In this document: positions 7,176 through 14,508 of the stretch, piece by piece
Numbering within the stretch: position 1 is the first letter of the stretch
How the letters are laid out: every line of letters begins with the position of its first letter
Virus record (IMG/VR): IMGVR_UViG_3300043445_000096
Location: 1 to 44,965 of that record
Strand: one strand, 5' to 3'
DNA length: 44,965 bases
From: a virus
The notes under the pieces: model-generated
The model's database searches: none
What the model was told of the DNA's origin: nothing
Seen by the model: the letters and a program-made list of their open reading frames with translations, nothing else
Program-made: the position numbers and the translations under genes

Positions 7176-7567
7176 CCCAGCGCGCGCCTGTCCGAGTGTT
7201 CCAGCCCCTTCCCGACCTGATCGGCCGGACCCACCCCGTCGACGGTGGGATGGCGATGGCGACCTGCCATGCCGCCTATGTGACCTATGGCGACACGGTG
7301 CTGGTCTGCACCCTGTCCACCGGGGAGCTGCACCTGGAGGTGCGTGCGGCCGAGGTGCTGCATGACCCGGTGGAGGTGACCAGCACCGCCCGTGCCGTCA
7401 TCGCCTGCGGCCGGTCCGGTCTGACGGCGGCCCAGGACCGGCGGGTGCTGGCACTGGCGCTGGCCGCGCTGGCCCAATGCTATGCCGACGGCCTGATGCT
7501 GGGGCCCATCCAGTGGGAGCCCTGGCCCGAGGTTACCCGCCCCCCGGCCCACCCGGTGCAGCCATGA
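7172..7567 (+). CDS. Hypothetical early protein
   Basis: The protein has 131 aa. An N-terminal beta-rich half (AYVTYGDTVLVCTLSTGELHLEVR) is followed by a helix ending in ALAALAQCYADGL. There is no signal or membrane segment, and I recognise no family. Start and stop overlap both neighbours by ATGA, so it is a bona fide member of the early operon. Confidence 0.65.
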   Translation: MTQRAPVRVFQPLPDLIGRTHPVDGGMAMATCHAAYVTYGDTVLVCTLSTGELHLEVRAAEVLHDPVEVTSTARAVIACGRSGLTAAQDRRVLALALAALAQCYADGLMLGPIQWEPWPEVTRPPAHPVQP

Positions 7568-7893
7568 GGGGCGTCTACCTGCCCCCCGGCACCCCGCCCG
7601 ACCTGGCGGCGGAGCACCCCCGGCGGGCCCGGCGCCCGCTGGCCCTGGGCCTGTGGTACCGGCGGCGCTGGCGGGTGACCTGCCGCCGCCTGCTGGCGGC
7701 TTGGCTGGCCTGGCTGGACCGCCGCGCGGGCTGGCAGCCCGGGCCGGACGGGCGGCTGCGCCCGCCGCCCAGGCCCCTGGTCCCGCCGGCTTACCTGCTG
7801 GCCCTTGGCCAGCGCTACGTCTCCCCCGCCCTGCCCCGCCGCCGCGGCCTGCTGCGCCGGGTTTGGGCAGCCCTTCTCGACCGCGACAACTGA
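7564..7893 (+). CDS. Arg/Pro-rich small hypothetical protein
   Basis: The protein has 109 aa, very basic (many RRR runs) and rich in Pro, Leu and Trp. The ATG at 7564 overlaps the previous stop (ATGA). The composition suggests nucleic-acid binding or an amphipathic, membrane-touching protein. It may also partly reflect the GC-rich coding style, so function is left open. It is followed after 16 bp by the DUF3164 gene. Confidence 0.55.
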   Translation: MRGVYLPPGTPPDLAAEHPRRARRPLALGLWYRRRWRVTCRRLLAAWLAWLDRRAGWQPGPDGRLRPPPRPLVPPAYLLALGQRYVSPALPRRRGLLRRVWAALLDRDN

Positions 7894-7909
7894 CCAACAG
7901 GAGCACCCG

Positions 7910-8560
7910 ATGACGACGATTCCCGTGCCCCCGGGCTACATGAAGGATGCGAAGGGCCGTCTGGTCCCCGACAGCCTGGTGAAGCCCGCCGACAAGCTGA
8001 TGGACCAGACGGTCCGGTCGCTGATCGGCCATGCCGAGGCCCTGTCGGCCCGGATCGGCCGGTTCAAGGGCCATTGCTTCGACGACGTGAACGCCCTCCT
8101 GGCCCTGCTCGCCGAGCAGTACGGGGAAACCCGCGGCGGGGCCAAGGGCAACGTATCCCTGACCAGCTTCGACGGCTGCCTGAAGGTGCAGGTGGCGGTA
8201 TCCGACCGCATCGCCTTCGGCCCCGAGCTGCAGATCGCCAAGTCGCTGGTCGACCAGTGCATCATCAGCTGGTCCGAGGGGGCGCGCGCCGAGATCTGCG
8301 CCCTGGTGGACGGCGCCTTCCAGGTGGACAAGGAGGGGACCGTCAACCGCGAAGCGCTGCTGCGCCTGCGCCGCCTGGATATCCGGGACGAGACCTGGAC
8401 CAAGGCCATGGAGGCGCTGACCGACAGCATCCGGGTCGAGGGGTCGAAGACCTACATGCGCTTCTACCGTCGCGTCACGCCCGAGGATGCCTGGAGCCCG
8501 ATTTCAATCGACCTCGCCGCCGTCAGCGCCCCGGCGCCGACCGCAGCCGCCGCCGAGTGA
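7910..8560 (+). CDS. DUF3164 family protein
   Basis: This 216-aa protein matches the DUF3164 pattern seen in nearly all Mu-like phages. It opens with PPGYMKDAKGRLVP, followed by helices ending KPADKLMDQTV, a FDGCLKVQVAVSDRI core, and a C-terminal RRLDIRDETWTKAMEALTDSIRVEGSKTYMRFY. The family is sometimes mislabelled a sulfate transporter, but there is no membrane segment. Its biochemical role is unknown; it is conserved in the early region near host-interaction and DNA-protection genes. AACAGGAGC gives a ribosome site 7 bp before the ATG. Confidence 0.85.
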   Translation: MTTIPVPPGYMKDAKGRLVPDSLVKPADKLMDQTVRSLIGHAEALSARIGRFKGHCFDDVNALLALLAEQYGETRGGAKGNVSLTSFDGCLKVQVAVSDRIAFGPELQIAKSLVDQCIISWSEGARAEICALVDGAFQVDKEGTVNREALLRLRRLDIRDETWTKAMEALTDSIRVEGSKTYMRFYRRVTPEDAWSPISIDLAAVSAPAPTAAAAE

Positions 8561-8568
8561 GGTGGGCG

Positions 8569-9180
8569 ATGGACCAGAACACCACCAACCTGGTGAAGGA
8601 CCAGTCTGCGGGCCTGGCCGACGCGCTGCGCGTCGCCGCGCGCCAGTTCGCCGATGCGAATGGCGGCAAGATGCGGCCCGACGTGCTGCTCTCCGGCATC
8701 CTGAACTTCTACATCGCATCGACGGCGGCCATGGCGGCGATGCAGGGCCCGGCAGCGCTGAAGGCCGCCAATGTCGGCCTGGACATCGCGCGGGATTCCA
8801 TCAAGTCCCTGGCCGACAAGGGCATGGTGAAGGAGACGACGGTCCTTCTGACGTCGCCGCCGGCGACCGACCATCGGCAGTCGATCCGCGAGCATGGCGG
8901 CGTGCCGGTCGATAGCCCATGGGGTGCTGCCCTGGACGGCTTCATCGCGGCGTTCGGCGCGGCGTGCGAGACGGCGCAGATGACCGAGTGGTCGGAAGCG
9001 GAATCGCTGCTGGTCACCGCCTGCGCCCATATCATGGCCCAGGAGGCCGGTATCGACGATGCCGCCCTCCGCGACCGGGCGCTCTACCTCGGCAAGTCCG
9101 TCGCCAGCCTGGCCGTTAAGCTGCGGGCTGAGTGCCGCGCCCAAGGCTGGGAACTCCTCCATCCGGCTGGGAGGGCGTGA
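8569..9180 (+). CDS. Hypothetical early protein
   Basis: The protein has 203 aa. The start at 8569 is preferred because GAGG lies about 7 bases upstream; an in-frame GTG at 8557 is an alternative. It is largely alpha-helical and Ala-rich, with a moderately hydrophobic segment around residues 43-65 (LLSGILNFYIASTAAMAAM) that is too weak to call a membrane anchor. The C-terminal half holds regular helices. It lies between DUF3164 and the ParB-like gene with gaps of 8 and 3 bp. No family recognised. Confidence 0.65.
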   Translation: MDQNTTNLVKDQSAGLADALRVAARQFADANGGKMRPDVLLSGILNFYIASTAAMAAMQGPAALKAANVGLDIARDSIKSLADKGMVKETTVLLTSPPATDHRQSIREHGGVPVDSPWGAALDGFIAAFGAACETAQMTEWSEAESLLVTACAHIMAQEAGIDDAALRDRALYLGKSVASLAVKLRAECRAQGWELLHPAGRA

Positions 9181-9183
9181 ACC

Positions 9184-10173
9184 ATGACTTACTCCCCCAT
9201 CATGTCCGGCGACACGGCGGCCGCGCTGCGCGCCGATGCAGCTCGCCGGGAGCGGTCCCAGTCCGGTTCCCAACCACCCGTGAAGACTGTGGTCGTGGCA
9301 CCACCGGTCGCAGCCCGTCCGGCCACGGCATCCACCTATGGCGCCGTGCCGGCATCACCGGAGCAGATGGGCCCGCCGCCGGAGCTGCGCTGGCTGCCCC
9401 TGTCCGCGCTTTACATCGACCACCGCTACCAGCGCGAGGTCAGTCAGGACGGCGGCCGCAATGTCGGGCACATCATCGAGCGGTTCCGGTGGCGCGACTT
9501 CGGCGTGCTTCTGGTAGCCGCGATGCCGGACGGGCGGTATGCCGTCATCGACGGGCAGCATCGTTACCTGGCCGCGAGCTGCCATCCCGCGGTAACGGAC
9601 GTGCCGTGCGCCATCGTTTCCGCGGAGGAGATGCCGGAGCAGGCCCGGACCTTTGTCGCGGTCAACCGGGACCGCAAGGCCCTGAACGCCTTCCAGCTGC
9701 ACCATGCCAATGTGGCCGCGGGTGACAAGGACGCCCGCCGTATCCAGGCCGTGGTGGACGCCGCGGGCATGGTGGTGCCGCGGAACAACCTGTCGGCCGA
9801 CCACTACCGCCTCTACCACCTGTGCTTTGTTTCCGGCCTGGCCAAGCAGATCTGGCTGCACGGGGACGAGGTAGTGATCGACGCGCTGAAGGTCGCCCGA
9901 GGCGCTGCGGAGAAGGTCGAGGGTGGGCGGGTGCGGGGACCGATCGTCGCCGCCGTTGCCGCCCTGCTGAAGCGCCATCCCGGTGCCGACCATGATCGCC
10001 TTGTCAAGCTGCTGGTCGACCGGCCGGGGGACGAACTGCAGGAGGCCGCCTCCGCCTATCGCAAGATGTTCGGCGGCACCACGGCCGCTGCCCTGGAGGC
10101 GGCTGTGGTCAAGGCCTACAACGCCAGCCTCCCCGCCGACCGGCGCCTGCCGGAAGGGGGCAGCCATGGGTGA
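9184..10173 (+). CDS. ParB/sulfiredoxin-fold protein (DUF6551-like)
   Basis: The protein has 329 aa. After about 65 disordered Ala/Pro-rich residues comes a ParB N-terminal-like domain. It opens with LRWLPLSALYIDHRYQREV, then the hallmark VIDGQHRYLAA at 121-131, and the nucleotide-binding-type FVAVNRDRKALN. Chromosomal ParB proteins of this fold are CTP switches. Phage relatives of the DUF6551 type are widespread and mostly uncharacterised; they may be nucleases or DNA-binding regulators. A helical C-terminal part (190-320) follows. No centromere-like parS array is evident, so plasmid-type partition is unlikely. It overlaps the next ATG by 8 bp. Confidence 0.75.
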   Translation: MTYSPIMSGDTAAALRADAARRERSQSGSQPPVKTVVVAPPVAARPATASTYGAVPASPEQMGPPPELRWLPLSALYIDHRYQREVSQDGGRNVGHIIERFRWRDFGVLLVAAMPDGRYAVIDGQHRYLAASCHPAVTDVPCAIVSAEEMPEQARTFVAVNRDRKALNAFQLHHANVAAGDKDARRIQAVVDAAGMVVPRNNLSADHYRLYHLCFVSGLAKQIWLHGDEVVIDALKVARGAAEKVEGGRVRGPIVAAVAALLKRHPGADHDRLVKLLVDRPGDELQEAASAYRKMFGGTTAAALEAAVVKAYNASLPADRRLPEGGSHG

Positions 10174-10426
10174 GTTGCTCTTCCAGGATGGGGCCGCCGC
10201 CGGCGGCCCGGCCAAGCGCCGAGGCCATGCTTGGACGCCTGGCAGCGGTCCGGTGGGGGAGACTTGCGGCACCTGTGGCCACCGCGTGCGCGTGGAGCTG
10301 TCGAAGACCTATCAGAAGTGCGGTCTCATGCATCGCCACTGGACCCGCGCCCGCGGGACCGACGTGCGCTGTCGAGATGCGGCCTGCCGGGAATGGACCC
10401 CCTGCCAAACGCAGGCGGAGAACTGA
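10166..10426 (+). CDS. Small zinc-binding-type protein
   Basis: The protein has 86 aa with CGTCGH at 34-39, CGLMHRHW in the middle and DVRCRDAACREW near the end. These Cys/His pairs suggest a zinc ribbon. The motif order (CGxCxHR, YxKCGLM, W, DxRxxDxAC) recurs in small early proteins of Mu-like phages. DNA or protein binding is likely but unproven. It is translated from an ATG inside the end of the ParB-like gene. Confidence 0.7.
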   Translation: MGELLFQDGAAAGGPAKRRGHAWTPGSGPVGETCGTCGHRVRVELSKTYQKCGLMHRHWTRARGTDVRCRDAACREWTPCQTQAEN

Positions 10427-10430
10427 GCCC

Positions 10431-10697
10431 ATGGCCCGGCCCGCCCGCTACCTGCCCCTGGCCCAGGTCCTCCGCCTGCTCGACAAGCCGCTCTCGGCCG
10501 ATGGGCGGGAGCGGTGCCGGCTGGCGGTGCGGCAGGTCCTGGTGGGCCCACTCGACCGCGGCCAGGCGGAGGCGGAGTTCCTGGCGGCGGCCGAGGTGCT
10601 GGCGGCCAGGGGCGCCACCGAAGCCGACCTCCGCGACCTCCTGTCCGAGGAGGACGCGGCCCTGCAACGCTCCCACAGGAGGCGGAGCCGACCATGA
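10431..10697 (+). CDS. Small hypothetical helical protein
   Basis: This 88-aa protein is Leu/Ala/Arg-rich and predicted as helical bundles, with a first helix YLPLAQVLRLLDKPL and a long central helix. No motif recognised. It lies 4 bp after the zinc-type protein and overlaps the next gene by ATGA, so it is part of the operon. Confidence 0.55.
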   Translation: MARPARYLPLAQVLRLLDKPLSADGRERCRLAVRQVLVGPLDRGQAEAEFLAAAEVLAARGATEADLRDLLSEEDAALQRSHRRRSRP

Positions 10698-10894
10698 CGA
10701 AGGCCCACCCTGTCCCTGCCCGCAGCAACCGCACCCGCAAGCCCCATGAGGCGCGGGAGCTGGCGGTCGGGCTGATCATCATGGGTACCAGCGCCGACAC
10801 CATCCGACTGCTGACCGACCTGTCGAAAGCCGAGTTGCGCGCCCTGGAGCGCCGCGTGCTGGGCCAATCCCCGTTCCGGAGCGCCGCCCCATGA
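10694..10894 (+). CDS. Small HTH-like protein
   Basis: The protein has 66 aa, with a basic N-terminal tail and a helical unit ELAVGLIIMGTSADTIRLLT followed by DLSKAELRALERRV. This resembles the small helix-turn-helix at the start of FlhC-type activators. It would be a DNA-binding regulator if that similarity holds. ATGA overlaps on both sides. Confidence 0.5.
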   Translation: MTKAHPVPARSNRTRKPHEARELAVGLIIMGTSADTIRLLTDLSKAELRALERRVLGQSPFRSAAP

Positions 10895-11400
10895 CAAACC
10901 CGATGAAGCGCAGCGCCAACCCCTCCACCCCCAAGGCCCCGCCCGCCCCCGGGGGGCAGGCTGCCGCCCTGAAACGGGTGCAGGCGACCCGCCGCCAGCT
11001 GCCCGCCCTGGCCGATGAGGCGACCTGGCGGGCCTTCCTGGGCCTGCATGCCGGGGGCGAGACGTCAACCCGGGCGATGACGGAGGCGCAGCTGATTTTG
11101 GTGCATAAGGCCATGATCGCGGCCGGCGCCCCGGACACCAGCGCCACCGCCCGCGCCGGCGCCGCCCGGGTGCCGCGCGATGATCGCCAAGCGCGGAAGC
11201 TCCAGGCCATGTGGATCACGATGGCCCAGGCCGGGGTGGTCCGCGACCGCCGGGACAAGGCTTTGCTGGCCTGGTGCGCCGGTGAACTGGGCATGCCGGA
11301 GCTGGCCAGTCTGAGGTGGGTCTCGACCGTCGAGAAATCCATGCTGATCGACCGGCTGAAAGCCTATGCCCGCCGGGAAGGGGTGGATGTCCATGGCTAA
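10891..11400 (+). CDS. GemA-like regulatory protein (Mu gp16, DUF1018)
   Basis: The protein has 169 aa. After a disordered start (1-35), residues 100-160 carry the GemA/DUF1018 signature: KLQAMWITMAQAGVVRDRRD, then LLAWCAGELG, a W at SLRWVS, and LIDRLKAYAR. GemA of Mu modulates host gene expression and DNA topology, and the family is found almost only in transposable phages. It sits just upstream of the Mor-like activator, as in Mu. It overlaps the gene before by 4 bp and the gene after by 8 bp. Confidence 0.85.
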   Translation: MTNPMKRSANPSTPKAPPAPGGQAAALKRVQATRRQLPALADEATWRAFLGLHAGGETSTRAMTEAQLILVHKAMIAAGAPDTSATARAGAARVPRDDRQARKLQAMWITMAQAGVVRDRRDKALLAWCAGELGMPELASLRWVSTVEKSMLIDRLKAYARREGVDVHG

Positions 11401-11704
11401 GCACCACCGCCCCATCCATCCCCTGTTTGTCACGGACCATGCCCGGCAGCGGCTTCAGCAGCGCCACGGTCTGACCTGGTCGGCAGGGCTGACCCAGGTC
11501 CTGCTGGCGCAGCTTCTGGCGGCCCAGCTGCCGCCGGCCAAGGGGCTGGCGCAGGCCGAGCTGATCGCCGTCTGCGGCAGGCGGTCGCGCGGGTGGTGGA
11601 AGATCGAGCTGGCCGGGCGGCCGCTGCTGGCCTGCATCGAGCTGGCGACCACGCCCACGGTCATCACGTTCCTCGGCCCCACCGACGACTTCCGGAGCTT
11701 CTGA
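11393..11704 (+). CDS. Hypothetical protein
   Basis: The protein has 103 aa from ATG 11393, with 11387 a close alternative. The body has HARQRLQQRHGL near the start, and a C-terminal beta-rich part ending TPTVITFLGPTDDFRSF. The order of helix, long helix and beta strands with conserved-looking basic and aromatic residues recalls small RelE/BrnT-like folds. No active-site pattern can be pointed to, so this is only an impression. It lies between gemA and the Mor-like gene. Confidence 0.55.
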   Translation: MAKHHRPIHPLFVTDHARQRLQQRHGLTWSAGLTQVLLAQLLAAQLPPAKGLAQAELIAVCGRRSRGWWKIELAGRPLLACIELATTPTVITFLGPTDDFRSF

Positions 11705-11705
11705 G

Positions 11706-12002
11706 ATGTATCGGGCGGACGGTCACAGCCTGTACCACCCCGACGGGCGCCTGATCCTGGGTGGCCCCGCGACGGAGATCGCCGCCTTCGCGGCCGCCTT
11801 GTCCGCCGCCATGCCCGCGACGGACCGTCTGCTGCGCGCGGCCCTGCTGGACCTGATCGAAGCCACCAGCGACTGTTCCTTTGCGCCCTACATCCCCCTG
11901 TCGGAGGGGGAGGCGGCCGAGTTGGAGCAGGTGCGGCGTGACAGCGGCCGCCGGGCGCAGGAGGCCGATGCCCTGTTCGCGCAGGGGAGGCTTGCCCTGT
12001 GA
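11706..12002 (+). CDS. Small hypothetical protein
   Basis: The protein has 98 aa. A beta-hairpin-like start (MYRADGHSLYHPDGRLILGG) is followed by helices rich in Ala and Leu. It is not recognised. It begins 1 bp after the previous stop and overlaps the GTG start of the Mor-like gene by 4 bp, suggesting coupled expression with that activator. Confidence 0.6.
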   Translation: MYRADGHSLYHPDGRLILGGPATEIAAFAAALSAAMPATDRLLRAALLDLIEATSDCSFAPYIPLSEGEAAELEQVRRDSGRRAQEADALFAQGRLAL

Positions 12003-12502
12003 GCGCGCCGCCCCGCCACAGCCTGACCGATGAAGAGGCGGAGCGGCTGCGCCGCCGGGACAGCCTGCCCATGTGGCCGGAAGTCTATTTGACCATCGTG
12101 CGGGTGGCGGGGGAGGAGCGGACGCGGCGGCTGGCGCGGGAGCTGGGGGGCGAGCGGGTGGAGTTCCCGGCCAACCCCCGGCCGGACAACCGGCTGGTGG
12201 CCATCCTTGGCCGCCGGGCGGTGCAACTGCTGCACCAGGAGTTCGGGGCCGCCCGGGTCAAGCTGCCCGGGGCGGTCAACTACCTGACCCTGTGCCGGGC
12301 GAGAGAGCTGCGGGCCAAGGGCAAAACCCTGCGCCAGATCGCAGGCCTGCTGAACCGGGATGTGGATACCATCAGCCGGTACTGCATGGGCGTGGAGCCG
12401 ATTTGCGCAAACCTGCAAATCGGCCCGAAATCCGCCCCCCGGCCGGAGCCGCCGCCCCTGCCCCTGTTCGCGTGGCGGCGCGGGAGACGCACCGATGGCT
12501 GA
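11999..12502 (+). CDS. Mor-family middle/late transcription activator
   Basis: The protein has 167 aa from a GTG start. Residues 45-130 show the Mor/C family layout: LARELGGERVEFPA, a GRRAVQLLHQEFGAARVKLP dimerisation block, then RARELRAKGKTLRQIAGLLNRDVDTISRY as the helix-turn-helix. In Mu, Mor activates the middle promoter and its relative C the late ones. Only one such gene is visible here, so it probably switches on the late genes from 14,543 onward (inferred). The tail after residue 135 is Pro-rich. Confidence 0.82.
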   Translation: MSAPPRHSLTDEEAERLRRRDSLPMWPEVYLTIVRVAGEERTRRLARELGGERVEFPANPRPDNRLVAILGRRAVQLLHQEFGAARVKLPGAVNYLTLCRARELRAKGKTLRQIAGLLNRDVDTISRYCMGVEPICANLQIGPKSAPRPEPPPLPLFAWRRGRRTDG

Positions 12503-12575
12503 CTCTCCCCTCCTGGCTATGCAACCCTGCCCATTACCGCCCGCCATCCCGGCGGGCCTGGGTAACGGAGGCAGC

Positions 12576-13358
12576 ATGTCGTTCGGCAAGGATGTCGCGA
12601 CCGATCCGGAGACGATCTTGATCGGATTCGACCGGGTCATGGAGACGGTGGAAGGGGTGCCGGCCTGGGTGCTGGGCCATCTGCGCAGCGGCTATGTCAT
12701 CGCCAACAGATCCGGTGACACGCGATTAGAGGAACGCTACATCGCGGCGGGTCTCAGCGAAGCGGACTGGCGTTGGCCCTGGCTGGAAAACTGGATCGCG
12801 CGGTTCACGGAGGAAAATCTGTGGCCCGTAACCTACAAGGACTATCAGCACATCGCGGCCGGTCGGCCGGCGCCGGTGTCCGTTGCAGACGCCCTGCGCT
12901 GGCTGACAGTGGACGATCTGCGTGCGGTGGCTGGAACGGTATGCCCCACCGCGAAGGTGCCGCGTGCCAAGGCCGGGATCATCACGCTCTTGGAGCAGCA
13001 CCTTGACCTGCCTGCGGCTTTGGCCCTCCTGCCCGAAGATCAGCGGGTCTCCTCCCCCCCGAACCCCAAGCACCTGAGCCACGAGCGGGCGCGGCTGCTG
13101 GCGCACACGATTTCGCATTCCGTTTTCGAGATACGCCGCTACCAGCAGGGTTCGGACATGGAGGATTGGGAGATCGACTTCGAGTTGGCGGAAGACTTCG
13201 ATCCGGTCGGCGCCGCCTTTGCCCGCCCCATTGTCGAGCGGATCAGGCAGACAAAGGAAGGATCCCTCCCACCCTACTTCCCCGGCGACATGACCCGTGT
13301 CGATTGGATCACCCCCTCCCTGCGCCGTATGCGAGAGCGGAAGGTAGGTGAGGCATGA
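12576..13358 (+). CDS. Uncharacterised protein, possible moron
   Basis: The protein has 260 aa from ATG 12576, which has ACGGAGG 4-5 bases upstream. An in-frame ATG at 12495 would add a low-complexity stretch without a ribosome site. It is less Ala/Gly-rich than its neighbours, with many Trp (DWRWPWLENW) and acidic residues. Residues 106-150 (LRWLTVDDLRAVAG...RAKAGIITLLEQHL) resemble a SAP-like helix-turn-helix. The C-terminus reads DWEIDFELAEDFD. It lies between the Mor-like gene and the C4/antirepressor module, a position where phages often carry cargo. Function unknown. Confidence 0.65.
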   Translation: MSFGKDVATDPETILIGFDRVMETVEGVPAWVLGHLRSGYVIANRSGDTRLEERYIAAGLSEADWRWPWLENWIARFTEENLWPVTYKDYQHIAAGRPAPVSVADALRWLTVDDLRAVAGTVCPTAKVPRAKAGIITLLEQHLDLPAALALLPEDQRVSSPPNPKHLSHERARLLAHTISHSVFEIRRYQQGSDMEDWEIDFELAEDFDPVGAAFARPIVERIRQTKEGSLPPYFPGDMTRVDWITPSLRRMRERKVGEA

Positions 13359-13372
13359 CCGGCGCATCTGAT

Positions 13373-13401
13373 TTGACACCATCGCGCCATCGGCGTTACC
13401 G
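13373..13401 (+). promoter_or_regulatory. Predicted promoter of the C4 RNA
   Basis: TTGACA lies at 13,373-13,378 and TTACCG at 13,396-13,401, with a 17-bp spacer. The expected transcription start near 13,408-13,411 coincides with the beginning of the structured RNA. The -35 box is consensus and the -10 is poor. Confidence 0.5.
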
Positions 13402-13410
13402 TCCTGCCAC

Positions 13411-13559
13411 GGGCCTCGAAAACCCGATGATCACAGGCGGTGACGCCACCCGAGAGCTTGGCGCGGACCAATCCGCTTCAGCCCAGGGTCCCCATGCGCA
13501 TGTCCAGGGCGCAAGCCTAAAGGCATGGGGGCACGCTCCTGTGACGTGTTTTCGAGCCC
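13411..13559 (+). ncRNA. C4-type antisense RNA controlling the antirepressor
   Basis: The outer arms GGGCCTCGAAAAC...ATCACAGG (13,411-13,437) and CCTGTGACGTGTTTTCGAG (13,538-13,556) pair over a long range. Inside are GGCG-GTGA-CGCC with a GNRA loop (13,436-13,447), GCGGA/TCCGC (13,463-13,476) and CCCCATGC/GCATGGGG (13,490-13,530). Two segments are complementary to the leader of the next gene. CTCCTGTGA (13,536-13,544) pairs with TCACAGGAG (13,612-13,620), covering its ribosome site. GTTTTCGAG (13,548-13,556) pairs with CTCGAAAAC (13,578-13,586). This two-site arrangement is that of the C4 antisense RNA, which blocks ant translation in phages P1/P7. A covariance search was not possible here. 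Confidence 0.75.
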
Positions 13560-13577
13560 TGGGTGCGGACTGATCGC

Positions 13578-13623
13578 CTCGAAAACGTAAGGCCGCACTC
13601 CTCATCTATGATCACAGGAGTGC
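13578..13623 (+). promoter_or_regulatory. C4 target sites and RBS-sequestering hairpin of the antirepressor
   Basis: a' (CTCGAAAAC, 13,578-13,586) and b' (TCACAGGAG, 13,612-13,620) match the C4 RNA segments. In addition GCACTCCT (13,595-13,602) and AGGAGTGC (13,616-13,623) form a perfect 8-bp stem that hides the AGGAG ribosome site. Translation of the antirepressor thus looks doubly gated, by its own fold and by the antisense RNA. Confidence 0.7.
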
Positions 13624-13628
13624 CGATC

Positions 13629-14270
13629 ATGTTGTTGAAGCCCACTTCCGTCGCGGAGTACGACGGCCACCCAATCGACATTTACGATGCATCAGGTATC
13701 CGCTGGATAAGGGGGGGACAGGTTTGTCACTCCCTTGGGGTCACCGACAGAACCCTGAAGCGGATTGTGCGGCAGCACCGCAAAGAGTTCACCGCCGAGC
13801 TGACGCAGATCGTCACCGTTCCAACGTCCGGCGGGTCGCAGCAGGCCCGCGTGTTCAGCCCGCGCGGGGCGGCGCTGGTGGCGATGCTGACCAATTCGCC
13901 GCGCGCCGCCGCCTTCCGCGTGTGGGTGCTGGACACGCTGGAGGCCAGGGTGGCCGATCCGGCGCCCAGCCCCGCCCTGCCGCCGCCGGACATGGTGGCG
14001 GTGCCGAAGGCCCTGGTCTCCACCCTGGCCCGGCTGACGCTGCACCAGAAGCCGGAACTGCGCCGGGTGCTGGCCTATCGCCGCCGGGGCTTCAGCGTGG
14101 CGGAGACGGCGAAGATGCTGGACCGGCATCCGCGCACGGTGACCAAGGATCTGCGGGTGTTGGAGGTGCTGGGCCTGATCGACCCGGCCCCGGCGGAGGT
14201 GCGGGCGCGGGCGGTGGCCAGCGCCGCCGCCATGCGCACCCGGCTGCAGGGTGGGGGCGCCCATGGCTGA
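13629..14270 (+). CDS. BRO-N family phage antirepressor
   Basis: The protein has 213 aa. Residues 1-105 form a BRO-N domain: HPIDIYDASGIRWIRGGQVCHSLGV, then RTLKRIVRQHRKEF, ending in FSPRGAALVAMLTNSPRAAAFRVWVLDTLE. The C-terminal part (130-190) has a helix-turn-helix RRRGFSVAETAKMLDRHPRTVTKDLRVLE. Antirepressors of this type inactivate phage repressors or act as DNA-binding regulators. The start at 13,629 uses AGGAG 8 bases upstream; the open frame extends to 13,563 but that part is the RNA leader. A second, P1-like immunity switch next to the S24 repressor is unusual for a Mu-like phage. Its target is unknown. Confidence 0.82.
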   Translation: MLLKPTSVAEYDGHPIDIYDASGIRWIRGGQVCHSLGVTDRTLKRIVRQHRKEFTAELTQIVTVPTSGGSQQARVFSPRGAALVAMLTNSPRAAAFRVWVLDTLEARVADPAPSPALPPPDMVAVPKALVSTLARLTLHQKPELRRVLAYRRRGFSVAETAKMLDRHPRTVTKDLRVLEVLGLIDPAPAEVRARAVASAAAMRTRLQGGGAHG

Positions 14271-14460
14271 CCTTCCTCTGGCCGTCAAAGACGCGGCCCA
14301 TGATGTGGAACTGGTGGGGCGGGCGCTGGAGGGGCTGTCCTATCTATTGAGCCTGGACCGGGAGGAGCGGTGCCAAGTGCGCCGCGACACCATGGCGGAT
14401 ATCGTGGCCCTGTCCGGCGATGTCCTGGTACGGCTGGCCGACCGCATTCGGACGGCCTGA
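14263..14460 (+). CDS. Small hypothetical protein, last gene before terminator
   Basis: The protein has 65 aa, predicted as two helices with a charged turn (VELVGRALEGLSYLLSLDREERC...). The ATG at 14,263 lies inside the end of the antirepressor gene (8-bp overlap), so it is probably co-translated with it. It could be a small partner of the antirepressor. No family recognised. Confidence 0.6.
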   Translation: MADLPLAVKDAAHDVELVGRALEGLSYLLSLDREERCQVRRDTMADIVALSGDVLVRLADRIRTA

Positions 14461-14508
14461 CACCCCCCGCCCGCCGGGGGTAACCCGGCACCCCGCGCAC
14501 GCGATACT

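Noticed and set aside
13353-13573. 72-codon plus-strand frame after the 260-aa gene
   Set aside because: It coincides with the predicted C4 RNA; composition is not protein-like and the conserved elements are paired RNA arms, so it is treated as non-coding.
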